Source: Hippasteria phrygiana (taxonomy: Eukaryota; Echinodermata; Asteroidea; Valvatida; Goniasteridae). From it: a DNA stretch of 64,000 bases. Below the pieces are notes generated by a model. The model did no database searches. It was given only the letters and a program-made list of their open reading frames with translations, and was not told where the DNA came from. A program made the position numbers and the translations under genes. Below are positions 12,901 through 27,131 of the stretch, in pieces. The number at the start of each line of letters is the position of its first letter. Within the stretch, counting starts at the first letter, position 1. Where the stretch lies: contig JAZGUH010001200.1 in NCBI GenBank assembly GCA_037893225.1, forward strand, positions 1-64,000, given 5' to 3'.

Positions 12901-15900
12901 CGCCGATGATTGCAACATGTAGCGCCAGATCTAAGCTATCCATACATGTCAAAATTACTGAATTTGGTTGATATTTCATGCAATTATGAATGAGTAAAGC
13001 AAGTCCATACCCCAGGGAATTTGACATGCATGGAGCAATAAATAGACGGTAACATGTACACAGATGTTGGCCGGAAAGAAAATAAACATTGCGAGGTTTG
13101 AATTTTCTCCACAATTTTTAACTCTAGGAAGCCGCCGATGATTGCAACATGTAGCGCCAGATCTAAGCTATCCATACATGTCAAAATTACTGTATTTGGT
13201 TGATATTTCATGCAATTATGAATGAGTAGAGCAAGTCCATACCCCAGGGAATTTGACAGGCATGGAGCAATAAATAGAAGGTAATATGCACACAGATGTT
13301 GGCCGGAAAGAAAATAAACATTGCGAGGTTTGAATTTTCTCCACAAGTTTTAACTCTAGGAAGCCGCCGATGATTGCAACATGTAGCGCCAGATCTAAGC
13401 TATCCATACATGTCAAAATTACTGCATTTGGTTGATATTTCATGCAATTATGAATGAATAAAGCAAGTCTATACCCCAGGGAATTTGACATGCATGGAGA
13501 AATAAATAGACGGTAATATGTACACAGATGTTGGCCGGAAAGAAAATAAACATTGCGAGGTTTGAATTTTCTCCACAAGTGTTAACTCTAAGAAGCCGCC
13601 GATAATTGCAACATGTAGCGCCAGATCTAAGCTATCCATACATGTCAAAATTACTGAATTTGGTTGATATTTCATGCAATTATGAATGAGTAAAGCAAGT
13701 CCATACCCCAGGGAATTTGACATGCATGGAGCAATAAATAGACGGTAACATGTACACAGATGTTGGCCGGAAAGAAAATAAACATTGCGAGGTTTGAATA
13801 TTCTCCACAAGTTTTAACTCTAGGAAGCCGCCGATGATTGCAACATGTAGCGCCAGATCTAAGCTATCCATACATGTCAAAATTACTGTATTTGGTTGAT
13901 ATTTCATGCAATTATGAATGAGTAGAGCAAGTCCATACCCCAGGGAATTTGACAGGCATGGAGCAATAAATAGAAGGTAATATGCACACAGATGTTGGCC
14001 GGAAAGAAAATCAATATTGCGAGGTTTGAATTTTCTCCACAAGTTTTAACTCTAGGAAGCCGCCGATGATTGCAAGATGTAGCGCCAGATCTAAGCTATC
14101 CATACATGTCAAAATTACTGCATTTGGTTGATATTTCATGCAATTATGAATGAATAAAGCAAGTCCATACCCCAGGGAATTTGACATGCATGGAGCAATA
14201 AATAGACGGTAACATGTACACAGATGTTGGCCGGAAAGAAAATGAACATTGCGAGGTTTGAATTTTCTCCACAAGTTTTAACTCTAAGAAGCCGCCGATA
14301 ATTGCAACATGTAGCGCCAGATCTAAGCTATCCATACATGTCAAAATTTCTGAATTTGGTTGATATTTCATGCAATTATGAATGAGTAAAGCAAGTCCAT
14401 ACCCCAGGGAATTTGACAGGCATGGAGCAATAAATAAAAGGTAATCTGTACACAGATGGTGGCCGGGAAGAAAATAAACATTGCGAGGTTTGAATTTTCT
14501 CCACAAGTGTTAACTCTAAGAAGCCGCCGATAATTGCAACATGTAGCGCCAGATCTAAGCTATCCATACATGTCAAAATTACTGAATTTGGTTGATATTT
14601 CATGCAATTATGAATGAGTAAAGCAAGTCCATACCCCAGGGAATTTGACAGGCATGGAGCAATAAATAAGAGGTAATCTGCACACAGATGGTGGCCGGGA
14701 AGAAAATAAACATTGCGAGGTTTGAATTTTCTCCACAAGTTTTAACTCTAGGAAGCCGCCGATGATTGCAACATGTAGCGCCAGATCTAAGCTATCCATA
14801 CATGTCAACATTACTGTATTTGGTTGATATTTCATGCAATTATGAATGAGTAGAGCAAGTCCATACCCCAGGGAATTTGACAGGCATGGAGCAATAAATA
14901 GAAGGTAATATGCACACAGATGTTGGCCGGAAAGAAAATAAACATTGCGAGGTTTGAATTTTCTCCACAAGTTTTAACTCTAGGAAGCCGCCGATGATTG
15001 CAACATGTAGCGCCAGATCTAAGCTATCCATACATGTCAAAATTACTGCATTTGGTTGATATTTCATGCAAATATGAATGAATAAAGCAAGTCCATACCC
15101 CAGGGAATTTGACAGGCATGGAGCAATACATAGACGGTAATATGTACACAGATGTTGGCCGGAAAGAAAATAAACATTGCGAGGTTTGAATTTTCTCCAC
15201 AAGTGTTAACTCTAAGAAGCCGCCGATAATTGCAACATGTAGCGCCAGATCTAAGCTATCCATACATGTCAAAATTACTGAATTTGGTTGATATTTCATG
15301 CAATTATGAATGAGTAAAGCAAGTCCATACCCCAGGGAATTTGACAGGCATGGAGCAATAAATAGAAGGTAATATGCACACAGATGTTGGCCGGAAAGAA
15401 AATAAACATTGCGAGGTTTGAATTTTCTCCACAAGTTTTAACTCTAAGAAGCCGCCGATAATTGCAACATGTAGCGCCAGATCTAAGCTATCCATACATG
15501 TCAACATTTCTGAATTTGGTTGATATTTCATGCAATTATGAATGAGTAGAGCAAGTCCATACCCCAGGGAATTTGACAGGCATGGAGCAATAAATAGAAG
15601 GTAATATGCACACAGATGTTGGCCGGAAAGAAAATAAACATTGCGAGGTTTGAATTTTCTCCACAAGTTTTAACTCTAGGAAGCCGCCGATGATTGCAAC
15701 ATGTAGCGCCAGATCTAAGCTATCCATACATGTCAAAATTACTGCATTTGGTTGATATTTCATGCAATTATGAATGAATAAAGCAAGTCTATACCCCAGG
15801 GAATTTGACATGCATGGAGAAATAAATAGACGGTAATATGTACACAGATGTTGGCCGGAAAGAAAATAAACATTGCGAGGTTTGAATTTTCTCCACAAGT

Positions 15901-16695
15901 GTTAACTCTAAGAAGCCGCCGATAATTGCAACATGTAGCGCCAGATCTAAGCTATCCATACATGTCAAAATTACTGAATTTGGTTGATATTTCATGCAAT
16001 TATGAATGAGTAAAGCAAGTCCATACCCCAGGGAATTTGACATGCATGGAGCAATAAATATACGGTAACATGTACACAGATGTTGGCCGGAAAGAAAATA
16101 AACATTGCGAGGTTTGAATATTCTCCACAAGTTTTAACTCTAGGAAGCCGCCGATGATTGCAACATGTAGCGCCAGATCTAAGCTATCCATACATGTCAA
16201 AATTACTGTATTTGGTTGATATTTCATGCAATTATGAATGAGTAGAGCAAGTCCATACCCCAGGGAATTTGACAGGCATGGAGCAATAAATAGAAGGTAA
16301 TATGCACACAGATGTTGGCCGGAAAGAAAATCAATATTGCGAGGTTTGAATTTTCTCCACAAGTTTTAACTCTAGGAAGCCGCCGATGATTGCAAGATGT
16401 AGCGCCAGATCTAAGCTATCCATACATGTCAAAATTACTGCATTTGGTTGATATTTCATGCAATTATGAATGAATAAAGCAAGTCCATACCCCAGGGAAT
16501 TTGACATGCATGGAGCAATAAATAGACGGTAACATGTACACAGATGTTGGCCGGAAAGAAAATGAACATTGCGAGGTTTGAATTTTCTCCACAAGTTTTA
16601 ACTCTAAGAAGCCGCCGATAATTGCAACATGTAGCGCCAGATCTAAGCTATCCATACATGTCAAAATTACTGAATTTGGTTGATATTTCATGCAA
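7880..16695. repeat. HOR block: 10-unit repeats with a 4-unit insertion
   Basis: The P-type unit, marked by agtctatacc, occurs at 7,880, 10,200, 12,520, 13,448 and 15,768. Spacings are 10, 10, 4 and 10 monomers. The 10-mers at 10,200 and 13,448 share the order P D E F' M' K L C A L, including caagatgtag in the E unit and aatctgtacac in the M' unit. Between them lie four units at 12,520-13,447 (P Q O L). The Q unit (12,752) looks like a D-type head joined to an N-type tail, since it has aatattctcc but ends actgaattt. A 14-unit (3,248 bp) period therefore also appears. The last four units (15,768-16,695) start a further copy that then breaks off. Confidence 0.85.
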
Positions 16696-19600
16696 TTATG
16701 AATGAGTAAAGCAAGTCCATACCCCAGGGAATTTGACATGCATGGAGCAATAAATAGAAGGTAATATTCACACAGATGTTGGCCGGAAAGAAAATAAACA
16801 TTGCGAGGTTTGAATTTTCTCCACAAGTGTTAACTCTAAGAAGCCGCCGATAATTGCAACATGTAGCGCCAGATCTAAGCTATCCATACATGTCAAAATT
16901 ACTGAATTTGGTTGATATTTCATGCAATTATGAATGAGTAAAGCAAGTCCATACCCCAGGGAATTTGACATGCATGGAGCAATAAATAGACGGTAACATG
17001 TACACAGATGTTGGCCGGAAAGAAAATATACATTGCGAGGTTTGAATTTTCTCCACAAGTTTTAACGCTAGGAAGCCGCCGATGATTGCAACATGTAGCG
17101 CCAGATCTAAGCTATCCATACATGTCAAAATTACTGTATTTGGTTGATATTTCATGCAATTATGAATGAGTAGAGCAAGTCCATACCCCAGGGAATTTGA
17201 CAGGCATGGAGCAATAAATAGAAGGTAATATGCACACAGATGTTGGCCGGAAAGAAAATAAACATTGCGAGGTTTGAATTTTCTCCACAAGTTTTAACTC
17301 TAGGAAGCCGCCGATGATTGCAACATGTAGCGCCAGATCTAAGCTATCCATACATGTCAAAATTACTGCATTTGGTTGATATTTCATGCAATTATGAATG
17401 AATAAAGCAAGTCCATACCCCAGGGAATTTGACATGCATGGAGCAATAAATAGACGGTAATATGTACACAGATGTTGGCCGGAAAGAAAATAAACATTGC
17501 GAGGTTTGAATTTTCTCCACAATTTTTAACTCTAGGAAGCCGCCGGTGATTGCAACATGTAGCGCCAGATCTAAGCTATCCATACATGTCAAAATTACTG
17601 TATTTGGTTGATATTTCATGCAATTATGAATGAGTAGAGCAAGTCCATACCCCAGGGAATTTGACAGGCATGGAGCAATAAATAGAAGGTAATATGCACA
17701 CAGATGTTGGCCGGAAAGAAAATAAACATTGCGAGGTTTGAATTTTCTCAACAAGTTTTAACTCTAGGAAGCCGCCGATGATTCCAACATGTAGCGCCAG
17801 ATCTAAGCTATCCATACATGTCAAAATTACTGCATTTGGTTGATATTTCATGCAATTATGAATGAATAAAGCAAGTCTATACCCCAGGGAATTTGACATG
17901 CATGGAGAAATAAATAGACGGTAACATGTACACAGATGTTGGCCGGAAAGAAAATAAACATTGCGAGGTTTGAATATTCTCCACAAGTTTTAACTCTAGG
18001 AAGCCGCCGATGATTGCAACATGTAGCGCCAGATCTAAGCTATCCATACATGTCAAAATTACTGAATTTGGTTGATATTTCATGCAATTATGAATGAGTA
18101 AAGCAAGTCCATACCCCAGGGAATTTGACATGCATGGAGCAATAAATAGACGGTAACATGTACACAGATGTTGGCCGGAAAGAAAATATACATTGCGAGG
18201 TTTGAATTTTCTCCACAAGTTTTAACGCTAGGAAGCCGCCGATGATTGCAACATGTAGCGCCAGATCTAAGCTATCCATACATGTCAAAATTACTGTATT
18301 TGGTTGATATTTCATGCAATTATGAATGAGTAGAGCAAGTCCATACCCCAGGGAATTTGACAGGCATGGAGCAATAAATAGAAGGTAATATGCACACAGA
18401 TGTTGGCCGGAAAGAAAATAAACATTGCGAGGTTTGAATTTTCTCCACAAGTTTTAACTCTAGGAAGCCGCCGATGATTGCAACATGTAGCGCCAGATCT
18501 AAGCTATCCATACATGTCAAAATTACTGCATTTGGTTGATATTTCATGCAATTATGAATGAATAAAGCAAGTCCATACCCCAGGGAATTTGACATGCATG
18601 GAGCAATAAATAGACGGTAATATGTACACAGATGTTGGCCGGAAAGAAAATAAACATTGCGAGGTTTGAATTTTCTCCACAAGTGTTAACTCTAAGAAGC
18701 CGCCGATAATTGCAACATGTAGCGCCAGATCTAAGCTATCCATACATGTCAAAATTACTGAATTTGGTTGATATTTCATGCAATTATGAATGAGTAAAGC
18801 AAGTCCATACCCCAGGGAATTTGACATGCATGGAGCAATAAATAGACGGTAACATGTACACAGATGTTGGCCGGAAAGAAAATAAACATTGCGAGGTTTG
18901 AATATTCTCCACAAGTTTTAACTCTAGGAAGCCGCCGATGATTGCAACATGTAGCGCCAGATCTAAGCTATCCATACATGTCAAAATTACTGTATTTGGT
19001 TGATATTTCATGCAATTATGAATGAGTAGAGCAAGTCCATACCCCAGGGAATTTGACAGGCATGGAGCAATAAATAGAAGGTAATATGCACACAGATGTT
19101 GGCCGGAAAGAAAATCAATATTGCGAGGTTTGAATTTTCTCCACAAGTTTTAACTCTAGGAAGCCGCCGATGATTGCAACATGTAGCGCCAGATCTAAGC
19201 TATCCATACATGTCAAAATTACTGCATTTGGTTGATATTTCATGCAATTATGAATGAATAAAGCAAGTCCATACCCCAGGGAATTTGACATGCATGGAGC
19301 AATAAATAGACGGTAACATGTACACAGATGTTGGCCGGAAAGAAAATGAACATTGCGAGGTTTGAATTTTCTCCACAAGTTTTAACTCTAAGAAGCCGCC
19401 GATAATTGCAACATGTAGCGCCAGATCTAAGCTATCCATACATGTCAAAATTACTGAATTTGGTTGATATTTCATGCAATTATGAATGAGTAAAGCAAGT
19501 CCATACCCCAGGGAATTTGACATGCATGGAGCAATAAATAGAAGGTAATATTCACACAGATGTTGGCCGGAAAGAAAATAAACATTGCGAGGTTTGAATT

Positions 19601-19711
19601 TTCTCCACAAGTGTTAACTCTAAGAAGCCGCCGATAATTGCAACATGTAGCGCCAGATCTAAGCTATCCATACATGTCAAAATTACTGAATTTGGTTGAT
19701 ATTTCATGCAA

Positions 19712-19943
19712 TTATGAATGAGTAAAGCAAGTCCATACCCCAGGGAATTTGACATGCATGGAGCAATAAATAGAAGGTAATATTCACACAGATGTTGGCC
19801 GGAAAGAAAATAAACATTGCGAGGTTTGAATTTTCTCCACAAGTGTTAACTCTAAGAAGCCGCCGATGATTGCAACATGTAGCGCCAGATCTAAGCTATC
19901 CATACATGTCAAAATTACTGTATTTGGTTGATATTTCATGCAA
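19712..19943. repeat. Chimeric monomer, switch within 19,856-19,867
   Basis: The left part has gtaatattcac and ctaag as in the unit before it. The right part has gatgattg and actgtattt as in D-type units. Elsewhere ctaag goes with gataattg, and ctagg with gatgattg. The switch therefore lies in the 12 bp gaagccgccgat between the two markers. It is best explained as the product of a crossover or conversion; a back mutation would not explain the tail marker. Confidence 0.7.
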
Positions 19944-22495
19944 TTATGAATGAGTAGAGCAAGTCCATACCCCAGGGAATTTGACAGGCATGGAGCAATA
20001 AATAGAAGGTAATATGCACACAGATGTTGGCCGGAAAGAAAATCAATATTGCGAGGTTTGAATTTTCTCCACAAGTTTTAACTCTAGGAAGCCGCCGATG
20101 ATTGCAACATGTAGCGCCAGATCTAAGCTATCCATACATGTCAAAATTACTGCATTTGGTTGATATTTCATGCAATTATGAATGAATAAAGCAAGTCCAT
20201 ACCCCAGGGAATTTGACATGCATGGAGCAATAAATAGACGGTAACATGTACACAGATGTTGGCCGGAAAGAAAATGAACATTGCGAGGTTTGAATTTTCT
20301 CCACAAGTTTTAACTCTAAGAAGCCGCCGATAATTGCAACATGTAGCGCCAGATCTAAGCTATCCATACATGTCAAAATTACTGAATTTGGTTGATATTT
20401 CATGCAATTATGAATGAGTAAAGCAAGTCCATACCCCAGGGAATTTGACATGCATGGAGCAATAAATAGAAGGTAATATTCACACAGATGTTGGCCGGAA
20501 AGAAAATAAACATTGCGAGGTTTGAATTTTCTCCACAAGTGTTAACTCTAAGAAGCCGCCGATAATTGCAACATGTAGCGCCAGATCTAAGCTATCCATA
20601 CATGTCAAAATTACTGAATTTGGTTGATATTTCATGCAATTATGAATGAGTAAAGCAAGTCCATACCCCAGGGAATTTGACATGCATGGAGCAATAAATA
20701 GACGGTAACATGTACACAGATGTTGGCCGGAAAGAAAATATACATTGCGAGGTTTGAATTTTCTCCACAAGTTTTAACGCTAGGAAGCCGCCGATGATTG
20801 CAACATGTAGCGCCAGATCTAAGCTATCCATACATGTCAAAATTACTGTATTTGGTTGATATTTCATGCAATTATGAATGAATAAAGCAAGTCCATACCC
20901 CAGGGAATTTGACATGCATGGAGCAATAAATAGACGGTAATATGTACACAGATGTTGGCCGGAAAGAAAATAAACATTGCGAGGTTTGAATTTTCTCCAC
21001 AATTTTTAACTCTAGGAAGCCGCCGGTGATTGCAACATGTAGCGCCAGATCTAAGCTATCCATACATGTCAAAATTACTGCATTTGGTTGATATTTCATG
21101 CAATTATGAATGAATAAAGCAAGTCTATACCCCAGGGAATTTGACATGCATGGAGAAATAAATAGACGGTAACATGTACACAGATGTTGGCCGGAAAGAA
21201 AATAAACATTGCGAGGTTTGAATTTTCTCCACAAGTGTTAACTCTAAGAAGCCGCCGATAATTGCAACATGTAGCGCCAGATCTAAGCTATCCATACATG
21301 TCAAAATTACTGAATTTGGTTGATATTTCATGCAATTATGAATGAGTAAAGCAAGTCCATACCCCAGGGAATTTGACATGCATGGAGCAATAAATAGACG
21401 GTAACATGTACACAGATGTTGGCCGGAAAGAAAATAAACATTGCGAGGTTTGAATATTCTCCACAAGTTTTAACTCTAGGAAGCCGCCGATGATTGCAAC
21501 ATGTAGCGCCAGATCTAAGCTATCCATACATGTCAAAATTACTGTATTTGGTTGATATTTCATGCAATTATGAATGAGTAGAGCAAGTCCATACCCCATT
21601 GAATTTGACAGGCATGGAGCAATAAATAGAAGGTAATATGCACACAGATGTTGGCCGGAAAGAAAATAAACATTGCGAGGTTTGAATTTTCTCCACAAGT
21701 TTTAACTCTAGGAAGCCGCCGATGATTGCAACATGTAGCGCCAGATCTAAGCTATCCATACATGTCAAAATTACTGCATTTGGTTGATATTTCATGCAAT
21801 TATGAATGAATAAAGCAAGTCCATACCCCAGGGAATTTGACATGCATGGAGCAATAAATAGACGGTAACATGTACACAGATGTTGGCCGGAAAGAAAATG
21901 AACATTGCGAGGTTTGAATTTTCTCCACAAGTTTTAACTCTAAGAAGCCGCCGATAATTGCAACATGTAGCGCCAGATCTAAGCTATCCATACATGTCAA
22001 AATTACTGAATTTGGTTGATATTTCATGCAATTATGAATGAATAAAGCAAGTCCATACCCCAGGGAATTTGACATGCATGGAGCAATAAATAGAAGGTAA
22101 TATGCACACAGATGTTGGCCGGAAAGAAAATAAACATTGCGAGGTTTGAATTTTCTCCACAAGTGTTAACTCTAAGAAGCCGCCGATAATTGCAACATGT
22201 AGCGCCAGATCTAAGCTATCCATACATGTCAAAATTACTGAATTTGGTTGATATTTCATGCAATTATGAATGAGTAAAGCAAGTCCATACCCCAGGGAAT
22301 TTGACATGCATGGAGCAATAAATAGACGGTAACATGTACACAGATGTTGGCCGGAAAGAAAATATACATTGCGAGGTTTGAATTTTCTCCACAAGTTTTA
22401 ACGCTAGGAAGCCGCCGATGATTGCAACATGTAGCGCCAGATCTAAGCTATCCATACATGTCAAAATTACTGTATTTGGTTGATATTTCATGCAA

Positions 22496-22723
22496 TTATG
22501 AATAGAGCAAGTCCATACCCCAGGGAATTTGACAGGCATGGAGCAATAAATAGAAGGTAATATGCACACAGATGTTGGCCGGAAAGAAAATAAACATTGC
22601 GAGGTTTGAATTTTCTCCACAAGTTTTAACTCTAGGAAGCCGCCGATGATTGCAACATGTAGCGCCAGATCTAAGCTATCCATACATGTCAAAATTACTG
22701 CATTTGGTTGATATTTCATGCAA
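22496..22723. repeat. 228-bp monomer with the only indel in the window
   Basis: Where other units read aatgagtagagc, this one reads aatagagc (22,501-22,508), a loss of 4 bp (gagt or tgag, not distinguishable). Unit starts shift from 224 + 232n to 22,724 + 232n at this point. The deletion occurs once and is not spread to neighbours, so it is probably young. It also joins two minus-strand open frames into one 196-codon frame (22,264-22,854), which is an accident of the shift. Confidence 0.95.
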
Positions 22724-25700
22724 TTATGAATGAATAAAGCAAGTCCATACCCCAGGGAATTTGACATGCATGGAGCAATAAATAGACGGTAATATGTACA
22801 CAGATGTTGGCCGGAAAGAAAATAAACATTGCGAGGTTTGAATTTTCTCCACAAGTGTTAACTCTAAGAAGCCGCCGATAATTGCAACATGTAGCGCCAG
22901 ATCTAAGCTATCCATACATGTCAAAATTACTGAATTTGGTTGATATTTCATGCAATTATGAATGAGTAAAGCAAGTCCATACCCCAGGGAATTTGACATG
23001 CATGGAGCAATAAATAGACGGTAACATGTACACAGATGTTGGCCGGAAAGAAAATAAACATTGCGAGGTTTGAATTTTCTCCACAAGTTTTAACTCTAGG
23101 AAGCCGCCGATGATTGCAACATGTAGCGCCAGATCTAAGCTACCCATACATGTCAAAATTACTGTATTTGGTTGATATTTCATGCAATTATGAATGAGTA
23201 GAGCAAGTCCATACCCCAGGGAATTTGACAGGCATGGAGCAATAAATAGAAGGTAATATGCACACAGATGTTGGCCGGAAAGAAAATAAACATTGCGAGG
23301 TTTGAATTTTCTCCACAAGTTTTAACTCTAGGAAGCCGCCGATGATTGCAACATGTAGCGCCAGATCTAAGCTATCCATACATGTCAAAATTACTGCATT
23401 TGGTTGATATTTCATGCAATTATGAATGAATAAAGCAAGTCCATACCCCAGGGAATTTGACATGCATGGAGCAATAAATAGAAGGTAATATGCACACAGA
23501 TGTTGGCCGGAAAGAAAATAAACATTGCGAGGTTTGAATTTTCTCCACAAGTGTTAACTCTAAGAAGCCGCCGATAATTGCAACATGTAGCGCCAGATCT
23601 AAGCTATCCATACATGTCAAAATTACTGAATTTGGTTGATATTTCATGCAATTATGAATGAGTAAAGCAAGTCCATACCCCAGGGAATTTGACATGCATG
23701 GAGCAATAAATAGACGGTAACATGTACACAGATGTTGGCCGGAAAGAAAATATACATTGCGAGGTTTGAATTTTCTCCACAAGTTTTAACGCTAGGAAGC
23801 CGCCGATGATTGCAACATGTAGCGCCAGATCTAAGCTATCCATACATGTCAAAATTACTGTATTTGGTTGATATTTCATGCAATTATGAATGAGTAGAGC
23901 AAGTCCATACCCCAGGGAATTTGACAGGCATGGAGCAATAAATAGAAGGTAATATGCACACAGATGTTGGCCGGAAAGAAAATAAACATTGCGAGGTTTG
24001 AATTTTCTCCACAAGTTTTAACTCTAGGAAGCCGCCGATGATTGCAACATGTAGCGCCAGATCTAAGCTATCCATACATGTCAAAATTACTGCATTTGGT
24101 TGATATTTCATGCAATTATGAATGAATAAAGCAAGTCCATACCCCAGGGAATTTGACATGCATGGAGCAATAAATAGACGGTAATATGTACACAGATGTT
24201 GGCCGGAAAGAAAATAAACATTGCGAGGTTTGAATTTTCTCCACAAGTGTTAACTCTAAGAAGCCGCCGATAATTGCAACATGTAGCGCCAGATCTAAGC
24301 TATCCATACATGTCAAAATTACTGAATTTGGTATATATTTCATGCAATTATGAATGAGTAAAGCAAGTCCATACCCCAGGGAATTTGACATGCATGGAGC
24401 AATAAATAGACGGTAACATGTACACAGATGTTGGCCGGAAAGAAAATAAACATTGCGAGGTTTGAATTTTCTCCACAAGTTTTAACTCTAGGAAGCCGCC
24501 GATGATTGCAACATATAGCGCCAGATCTAAGCTACCCATACATGTCAAAATTACTGTATTTGGTTGATATTTCATGCAATTATGAATGAGTAGAGCAAGT
24601 CCATACCCCAGGGAATTTGACAGGCATGGAGCAATAAATAGAAGGTAATATGCACACAGATGTTGGCCGGAAAGAAAATAAACATTGCGAGGTTTGAATT
24701 TTCTCCACAAGTTTTAACTCTAGGAAGCCGCCGATGATTGCAACATGTAGCGCCAGATCTAAGCTATCCATACATGTCAAAATTACTGCATTTGGTTGAT
24801 ATTTCATGCAATTATGAATGAATAAAGCAAGTCCATACCCCAGGGAATTTGACATGCATGGAGCAATAAATAGACGGTAATATGTACACAGATGTTGGCC
24901 GGAAAGAAAATAAACATTGCGAGGTTTGAATTTTCTCCACAAGTGTTAACTCTAAGAAGCCGCCGATAATTGCAACATGTAGCGCCAGATCTAAGCTATC
25001 CATACATGTCAAAATTACTGAATTTGGTTGATATTTCGTGCAATTATGAATGAGTAAAGCAAGTCCATACCCCAGGGAATTTGACATGCATGGAGCAATA
25101 AATAGACGGTAATATGTACACAGATGTTGGCCGGAAAGAAAATAAACATTGCGAGGTTTGAATTTTCTCCACAAGTGTTAACTCTAAGAAGCCGCCGATA
25201 ATTGCAACATGTAGCGCCAGATCTAAGCTATCCATACATGTCAAAATTACTGAATTTGGTTGATATTTCATGCAATTATGAATGAGTAAAGCAAGTCCAT
25301 ACCCCAGGGAATTTGACATGCATGGAGCAATAAATAGACGGTAACATGTACACAGATGTTGGCCGGAAAGAAAATAAACATTGCGAGGTTTGAATTTTCT
25401 CCACAATTTTTAACTCTAGGAAGCCGCCGGTGATTGCAACATGTAGCGCCAGATCTAAGCTATCCATACATGTCAAAATTACTGTATTTGGTTGATATTT
25501 CATGCAATTATGAATGAGTAGAGCAAGTCCATACCCCAGGGAATTTGACAGGCATGGAGCAATAAATAGAAGGTAATATGCACACAGATGTTGGCCGGAA
25601 AGAAAATAAACATTGCGAGGTTTGAATTTTCTCAACAAGTTTTAACTCTAGGAAGCCGCCGATGATTGCAACATGTAGCGCCAGATCTAAGCTATCCATA

Positions 25701-26435
25701 CATGTCAAAATTACTGCATTTGGTTGATATTTCATGCAATTATGAATGAATAAAGCAAGTCTATACCCCAGGGAATTTGACATGCATGGAGAAATAAATA
25801 GACGGTAATATGTACACAGATGTTGGCCGGAAAGAAAATAAACATTGCGAGGTTTGAATTTTCTCCACAAGTGTTAACTCTAAGAAGCCGCCGATAATTG
25901 CAACATGTAGCGCCAGATCTAAGCTATCCATACATGTCAAAATTACTGAATTTGGTTGATATTTCATGCAATTATGAATGAGTAAAGCAAGTCCATACCC
26001 CAGGGAATTTGACATGCATGGAGCAATAAATAGACGGTAACATGTACACAGATGTTGGCCGGAAAGAAAATAAACATTGCGAGGTTTGAATATTCTCCAC
26101 AAGTTTTAACTCTAGGAAGCCGCCGATGATTGCAACATGTAGCGCCAGATCTAAGCTATCCATACATGTCAAAATTACTGTATTTGGTTGATATTTCATG
26201 CAATTATGAATGAGTAGAGCAAGTCCATACCCCATTGAATTTGACAGGCATGGAGCAATAAATAGAAGGTAATATGCACACAGATGTTGGCCGGAAAGAA
26301 AATAAACATTGCGAGGTTTGAATTTTCTCCACAAGTTTTAACTCTAGGAAGCCGCCGATGATTGCAACATGTAGCGCCAGATCTAAGCTATCCATACATG
26401 TCAAAATTACTGCATTTGGTTGATATTTCATGCAA

Positions 26436-26667
26436 TTATGAATGAATAAAGCAAGTCCATACCCCAGGGAATTTGACAGGCATGGAGCAATAAATAAGAG
26501 GTAATATGCACACAGATGTTGGCCGGAAAGAAAATAAACATTGCGAGGTTTGAATTTTCTCCACAAGTTTTAACTCTAAGAAGCCGCCGATAATTGCAAC
26601 ATGTAGCGCCAGATCTAAGCTATCCATACATGTCAAAATTTCTGAATTTGGTTGATATTTCATGCAA
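26436..26667. repeat. Chimeric monomer, K head and A tail, switch within 26,499-26,505
   Basis: The head has gaataaagc and aataagagg, as in the K unit at 29,684. After base 26,505 it has atgcacacagatgttgg and the aaaatttctg tail, as in the A unit at 30,380. The switch lies in the 7 bp aggtaat. In the downstream 14-mer copy the K and A units are three apart, so this chimera is what a crossover between them would leave after loss of three monomers (696 bp). Confidence 0.75.
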
Positions 26668-26899
26668 TTATGAATGAGTAAAGCAAGTCCATACCCCAGG
26701 GAATTTGACAGGCATGGAGCAATAAATAAGAGGTAATCTGCACACAGATGGTGGCCGGGAAGATAATAAACATTGCGAGGTTTGAATTTTCTCCACAAGT
26801 GTTAACTCTAAGAAGCCGCCGATAATTGCAACATGTAGCGCCAGATCTAAGCTATCCATACATGTCAAAATTACTGAATTTGGTTGATATTTCATGCAA

Positions 26900-27131
26900 T
26901 TATGAATGAGTAAAGCAAGTCCATACCCCAGGGAATTTGACATGCATGGAGCAATAAATAGACGGTAATATGTACACAGATGTTGGCCGGAAAGAAAATA
27001 AACATTGCGAGGTTTGAATTTTCTCCACAAGTGTTAACTCTAAGAAGCCGCCGATGATTGCAACATGTAGCGCCAGATCTAAGCTATCCATACATGTCAA
27101 AATTACTGTATTTGGTTGATATTTCATGCAA
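26900..27131. repeat. Chimeric monomer, switch within 27,044-27,055
   Basis: Left of the switch it has gtgttaac and ctaag. Right of it, it has gatgattg and actgtattt. The switch falls in the same 12-bp interval (gaagccgccgat) as in the chimeras at 19,712 and 35,484. Confidence 0.7.

Larger units (their letters stand above)
16696..24115. repeat. Divergent sub-domain with its own monomer variants
   Basis: About 32 units carry variants not seen elsewhere in the window. One set has aaaatatac with aacgctagg (units 16,928, 18,088, 20,640, 22,264 and 23,652). Another has gtaatattcac (units 16,696, 19,480, 19,712 and 20,408). The order is less regular than in the flanking blocks. A 4-unit repeat is visible at 19,016/19,944 and a 5-unit one at 16,928/18,088. 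No unit here carries the atgcaaat variant, which is absent from 15,074 to 30,141. The part from 22,724 grades into the 14-mer block to the right. Confidence 0.75.

Noticed and set aside
22264..22854. 196-codon frame, the longest in the window
   Set aside because: It exists only because the 4-bp deletion joins two repeats of the same frame; the protein would repeat its own sequence.
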